64,000 nt of DNA from JAJFHI01 sp050633705. GTDB lineage: Bacteria; Pseudomonadota; Alphaproteobacteria; Rhizobiales; Hyphomicrobiaceae. The stretch lies in NCBI GenBank assembly GCA_050633705.1, contig JBOEGZ010000002.1:1-64000 (forward strand), given 5' to 3'. The first letter of the stretch is position 1. Every line of letters starts with the position of its first letter. Positions 60,024 to 64,000 of the stretch are shown one piece after another. Under the pieces are notes generated by a model, which did no database searches, was not told where the DNA came from, and saw nothing but the letters and a program-made list of their open reading frames with translations. A program made the position numbers and the translations under genes.

Positions 60024-60956
60024 TCATTGAGAGATTTTCTTAACTGGCGATTTGGGTCGCTCGTCTACCGATAGTTCGAAGACATCAGGTCGCGCGTAAT
60101 GTCCTGAAACATCAAAATCGAATTTTCCTTTCGCAACATCTTCAGTATCTAGTTCAGCATATAGAATGCACTCTTCATCAAACCTTGGACCCGCTAGAAT
60201 TTCCCCCAGAGGGTTAATGATGACGCTGCCGCCACGCATCAAGACGTGATCGTCTTTGTCGGAAATTTCGTTTTTCATGTATTCGGGAAAGTCCTTGCCG
60301 GTCATGTACTGGCATGCAGACAGGACGAAGCAACGTCCTTCGAGCGCTATGTGTTGCATTGAAGATGCCCAACTATCACGGTCATCTGCCGTAGGTGCAC
60401 AGTAGATTGAGACATTCTTTTCATACATCGCCATGCGCAGCATGGGCATATAATTTTCCCAACAAATGACGGAACCCATGGTTCCCCATGGTGTGTCAAC
60501 CGTTGTCAGCGTTGAGCCATCACCAAATCCCCAGCACAATCGCTCAGCTGCTGTAGGCATCAGCTTGCGATGTTTGCCCAAAAGAGATCCATCAGGTCCA
60601 AAAAAAAGCACGGTGCAATAGAGCGTTCCCTCGTCTCGCTCAATAACACCAATCGTGAGAAACAATTTTGCAGCTTTGGCGGCTTTGCCAAGCTGGTCAG
60701 TTTCAGGACCAGGCACGTTTATGGCCTGGGCATAATAAGACGAGAACTCGTCGCGACCTTCAGGTGTCCGGGCACCGACATAGATGTTGAAACTGGCTCC
60801 TTTCGGATAACCACCGATATAGGCTTCAGGGAAAACCGCTATATTGGCACCTTTCGCACCACATTCGCCGATCAACTCTACGGCTTTGGTGATAGTGGCT
60901 TCTGTATTGCTTCCTATGGAAGCGGTTTGCACCACTGCCGCCTTGAACATTGCCAT
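60024..60956 (-). CDS. Nitrilase
   Basis: This 310-residue enzyme of the nitrilase superfamily, nitrilase branch, hydrolyses a nitrile to the acid and ammonia. The triad is complete: Glu44 in VFPEAYIGGYPKG, Lys131 in LGKHRKLMPTAAERLCWG and Cys165 in GSVICWENYMPMLR. The C-W-E-N-Y-M-P and P-T-A-A-E-R-L-C-W-G sequences are those of true nitrilases rather than amidases. ATG 60956 is preferred with GAGGAGG about 11 bases upstream; GTG and TTG starts lie earlier. It is upstream of, and on the same strand as, the kinase gene, separated by about 230 bases. Confidence 0.92.
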   Translation of the reverse strand: MAMFKAAVVQTASIGSNTEATITKAVELIGECGAKGANIAVFPEAYIGGYPKGASFNIYVGARTPEGRDEFSSYYAQAINVPGPETDQLGKAAKAAKLFLTIGVIERDEGTLYCTVLFFGPDGSLLGKHRKLMPTAAERLCWGFGDGSTLTTVDTPWGTMGSVICWENYMPMLRMAMYEKNVSIYCAPTADDRDSWASSMQHIALEGRCFVLSACQYMTGKDFPEYMKNEISDKDDHVLMRGGSVIINPLGEILAGPRFDEECILYAELDTEDVAKGKFDFDVSGHYARPDVFELSVDERPKSPVKKISQ

Positions 60957-61173
60957 AAGCGAATTCACCCTCCTCAATGAGCACCCAGAACCTCTGGAGC
61001 TGTTTCCTATATTCTGTATGCTGAATTTAATTCGTAATACTGAAATGTACAGCCGAATAAAGTGCTGTCAAGCAAACCGCCTGACGTCAAGGCCTTGACC
61101 TTTTGCAATTGGCGCCAAGTCAACCATAGCGATCAAACCGATAAGAACGACTGTGCGGTCCTTGCTCCTGATA

Positions 61174-61569
61174 TTATTCCTTCACAAATCTAGCTTGCAG
61201 GCTATGGCCGTCGGCGTCTTTTCCAGTAAGTGCAATCTTCGCACCCTTGGGTAGGGGGCTTGGCAGATCCGCTATTAGGGTGCTGCCCTCAGGTTGCAGC
61301 GCCAGCACTCTCATTCCAGCGTCAGTTTGTATGAACGCCTTAAAACTGCTGCCCTTCATGTCGACCGGCTCAAGGTGTTGGGTCATGTGAAAGACAAGTT
61401 TTGCCTCTGTTGCCACCATTTCGATCCCATGATGAACTTCATATTCGGTGTACTGGCCGCCATGTTTTGCGGTTCCGGGATTGGTCTTCTCGTCATGAGC
61501 AGCGCATGAAAAGTTCACGAAGATAACCGCACTCAAACAAGTAGTCACAAAGAGTAGAGATGATTTCAT
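61174..61569 (-). CDS. Small periplasmic protein linked to a metal RND pump
   Basis: This 131-residue protein has a signal peptide (hydrophobic 4-22, ending near SCAA). The mature N-terminus is rich in His (AHDEKTNPGTAKHGGQYTEY, then VHHG), and the rest looks like a small beta domain (FKAFIQTDAGMRVLALQPEG). It lies 23 bases after the RND pump gene on the same strand. Similar small proteins accompany CusB/CzcB-type efflux genes, so a periplasmic metal-binding role is suggested but not shown. Confidence 0.7.
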   Translation of the reverse strand: MKSSLLFVTTCLSAVIFVNFSCAAHDEKTNPGTAKHGGQYTEYEVHHGIEMVATEAKLVFHMTQHLEPVDMKGSSFKAFIQTDAGMRVLALQPEGSTLIADLPSPLPKGAKIALTGKDADGHSLQARFVKE

Positions 61570-61592
61570 TTTTGTCTCCGAACGATTGCTTT

Positions 61593-64000
61593 CTAAAAGG
61601 TCTGTGCTGCGTCAGCGGGGGCGTGCATGTGTGCGCCTGTATTATTGTGATGCGCGGATAGAATGTTTTCGAGCGGTTTGCGGCCAAACGAATAAAACAA
61701 CAACGGCGTCAAAAAGGAGTCGATAACGGTTGCTGAAATGAGGCCACCAAATATCGTAACGGCAAGGGGATGGAGAATTTCTCGACCTGGCTCGTCCGCA
61801 CCAATCATTAAAGGTACGAGAGCCAGTCCCGCCGATAAAGCTGTCATTAAAACAGGGGTTAGACGTTCAAGAGATCCACGAACGACGAGAGCCTTCCCGA
61901 AGCTCTCACCCTCATACAGCGCAAGATTAATGTAGTGACTGACCTTAAGTATTCCGTTGCGTGCTGAAATACCTGCAAGCGTAATAAAACCTATGAGGCT
62001 TGCGATCGAAAACGGCAATCCGGCGATCCAAAGCGCTGCCACACTGCCAATCAGCGCGAGCGGAATGTTCGTTAAGACAATTGCGGCAAGAACTGCAGAA
62101 TTGTAACGACTGAACAAAACAAGAAAAATCAACGATAGCGAGATTAACGATAGCAGGCCGATGGTTCGTGATGCCTCTTCTTGCGCCTGAAACTGACCTT
62201 CGAGCCGTGTGACGTAGCCTGGCGGAAAATCAGATTCTTCGATGACCTGGCGAATATCAGAAATGATGGCAGCCATATCGCGTTTGCCATCACCGTTGGC
62301 GAAGACAACGATGCGGCGTTGTTGGTTTTCCCTCAAAACCTGGTTAGGCCCATCAGCCTCCTTTATTGTTGCCAGCCGATTTAAGGGTACATAGCCTGAA
62401 GGCGTTGCCACCAAGGCTTCGCCAAGACCACGCGTCGAGCGGTCTGCATCTTTCAATCGCATCACAACATCGAAGCGGCGATTGCCCTCGATCACTTGAG
62501 AAACCGTTTTCCCATTCGACAAATGAGCCAGCGTACCCGTCAGTGCCGCTGGTGTGACCCCATAGAGCGCGGCCCGCTCAAAGTCTGGAATCACCTGAAG
62601 CTGTGGTATCAAGACCTGTTTTTCAATTTGGAGATCGACAATCCCTGGAATCGCTTGCAGGCGGGACTGCATGTTTGCTGCCAGCGTTCGCAGACGATCG
62701 AGGTCTTCACCAAATATTTTGAGGGCGATCTGCGCACGAATGCCCGACAACATATGATCAAGCCGGTGACTAATTGGCTGACCAATATTGATGACAGCAG
62801 GAAGCACCGTCAAACGCTGTCGAATATCGTTGAATATCTCAGCACGAGACCGCTCAGACTTGTGAAGGTCGATATCAAGCTCGCTCGTGTGAATACCTTC
62901 GGCATGCTCATCGAGTTCTGCTCTACCGGTGCGGCGACCTACTGATTTGACCTCCGCCATTTCCATCACAATGCGTTCAGCAACGCTGCCAAGGCGACTT
63001 GATTCAGAAAGTGAAATGCCCGGGTTATAAAGTATTGAAACCAGCAACGTTCCCTCGTTGAAGGGAGGGAGGAACGCACGGGGTAATTTCCATGCAAGTA
63101 CTGTTGAGGCGATGACGGCCATCAACACAGCCGTGGCAACGATCCGACCATGACCAAGGGCCATATTAAGAAGCCTTTGATTGCCTGCTTTTAGTCGTCG
63201 CACAACGACTGTGTCTTTTTCAATTTTTCCCGTCGGTGTTTTGAGGAGGTAATGGCACATGACCGGAGTCAGTGTGACAGACGTTATCAAGCTCGCAAGT
63301 ATTGAAACGATGTAAGCAATCCCCAATGGTCGAAAGAGTTGACCTTCGATTCCTGTCAAAGCAAACAACGGAACAAAAACGAGAACAATGATGGCCGTGG
63401 CATAAACAATGCTGGAGCGCACTTCATGCGAGGCATTCAAGATAACCGTTAGACGAGGTTTTGGTGTTTTGAGCTCTAAATTCAACCGCAATCGCCGCAG
63501 GACGTTTTCAACACCCACAACGGCATCGTCGACCAGCTCACCGATCGCAATCGCAAGTCCACCAAGCGTCATAGTATTGATCGACAATCCAAACGCCTTG
63601 AATACGAGGACCGTAATCAGGATAGAAACAGGGATGGCTGTAAGCGAGATGGCAGTCGCGCGCCAATTCAGCAAAAACAACAGCAAAATAAATGCGACAA
63701 CGATCGCTGCTTCAACCAGAACCGACTTTACGTTTTGGATTGAATTTTCGATAAAGGTTGCCTGGCGAAACTGAATGCGATCGGCAACGACGCCTTGTGG
63801 CATGGTACTCTGAATTTTCTTCAGTTCAGCTTCAATCTTGTTCGTGAGTACAACGGTGTCAGCGCCAGGTTGTTTTTGCACTCCAATGATGACGGCAGGT
63901 TGGCCTTGAAAGCCTGCATCTCCTCGTTTCACCCGTGGGGCGAAATCAACGTCTGCGACTTGGCGAAGAAGTATCGGCTGGGACCCACGCATGACGACGA
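61593..64000 (-). CDS. CusA/CzcA heavy-metal efflux RND pump (partial)
   Basis: The reading frame runs off the right edge; about 800 C-terminal residues are present of a family that is usually 1,030-1,060. Visible parts are a periplasmic segment, TM helices 2-6 with the proton-relay region AIGELVDDAVVGVENV, the second periplasmic loop with FLPPFNEGTLLVSI and the second helix bundle (GFITLAGISARNGIL). The family exports monovalent or divalent metals using proton-motive force. The last residues are His-rich (AHHNNTGAHMHAP), a possible metal-binding tail. Which metal is pumped cannot be told without the N-terminus. Confidence 0.9.
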   Translation of the reverse strand, partial: VVMRGSQPILLRQVADVDFAPRVKRGDAGFQGQPAVIIGVQKQPGADTVVLTNKIEAELKKIQSTMPQGVVADRIQFRQATFIENSIQNVKSVLVEAAIVVAFILLLFLLNWRATAISLTAIPVSILITVLVFKAFGLSINTMTLGGLAIAIGELVDDAVVGVENVLRRLRLNLELKTPKPRLTVILNASHEVRSSIVYATAIIVLVFVPLFALTGIEGQLFRPLGIAYIVSILASLITSVTLTPVMCHYLLKTPTGKIEKDTVVVRRLKAGNQRLLNMALGHGRIVATAVLMAVIASTVLAWKLPRAFLPPFNEGTLLVSILYNPGISLSESSRLGSVAERIVMEMAEVKSVGRRTGRAELDEHAEGIHTSELDIDLHKSERSRAEIFNDIRQRLTVLPAVINIGQPISHRLDHMLSGIRAQIALKIFGEDLDRLRTLAANMQSRLQAIPGIVDLQIEKQVLIPQLQVIPDFERAALYGVTPAALTGTLAHLSNGKTVSQVIEGNRRFDVVMRLKDADRSTRGLGEALVATPSGYVPLNRLATIKEADGPNQVLRENQQRRIVVFANGDGKRDMAAIISDIRQVIEESDFPPGYVTRLEGQFQAQEEASRTIGLLSLISLSLIFLVLFSRYNSAVLAAIVLTNIPLALIGSVAALWIAGLPFSIASLIGFITLAGISARNGILKVSHYINLALYEGESFGKALVVRGSLERLTPVLMTALSAGLALVPLMIGADEPGREILHPLAVTIFGGLISATVIDSFLTPLLFYSFGRKPLENILSAHHNNTGAHMHAPADAAQTF

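Overview
The window reads as chromosomal DNA of an alphaproteobacterium with moderate GC. The gene neighbourhoods are typical of that class and closest to the Hyphomicrobiales. They include the lptC/lptA-lptB-rpoN-hpf-ptsN block, small Hsp20 next to a DUF1150 gene, an NDUFA9-type complex I-associated reductase, uppP-GST-queG, and infC-rpmI-rplT-pheS-pheT. The assignment rests on gene content and order only; no search was run.

Bases 1 to about 41,850 are mostly core genome. The order is polyamine synthesis (speD, speE), an OmpV/MipA outer-membrane protein, a small secreted cysteine-rich protein, and a DUF971/Hsp20/DUF1150 group whose hsp20 leader looks like a ROSE-type RNA thermometer behind a sigma-32-like promoter. 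Then come tRNA-Leu and RNase D, the LPS export genes (with LptC and LptA fused in one 696-residue protein), rpoN, hpf, ptsN, uppP, queG, infC with a probable AUC start codon, L35/L20, pheST, a type II NADH dehydrogenase, redox genes, a nine-repeat predicted beta-solenoid protein with a tail-fibre-like C-terminus, a lytic transglycosylase, lepA, a cold-shock protein, infA, a Tat-exported degenerate L,D-transpeptidase and polA.

From tRNA-Arg (41,852) the character changes. An integrase relic with an in-frame stop lies just behind the tRNA and is cut off by the left end of an IS3-type element. A second, related IS end lies 3.2 kb further on. Between and after them are a stand-alone H-NOX-like protein with an altered heme motif, a DASS/SLC13 anion transporter and an old-yellow-enzyme-type oxidoreductase. 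This looks like a decayed tRNA-associated island.

The most interesting block is 47,578 to 60,956, all on the minus strand. It holds a nitrilase, a sensor kinase, an NtrC-type response regulator, a periplasmic binding protein (the last three translationally coupled), and then a complete branched-chain-type ABC transporter followed within 3 bases by an iron alcohol dehydrogenase and a succinate-semialdehyde dehydrogenase. The regulator has lost the GAFTGA loop needed for sigma-54 contact. Two identical 17-bp dyads, 31 bp apart, sit directly upstream of a sigma-70-like promoter for the transporter operon. My reading is a three-component (binding protein, kinase, regulator), sigma-70-dependent control circuit for uptake and oxidation of a small hydroxy-acid or related compound (4-hydroxybutyrate type, perhaps nitrile-derived) to succinate. 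The window ends inside a CusA/CzcA heavy-metal RND pump gene with a small periplasmic companion.
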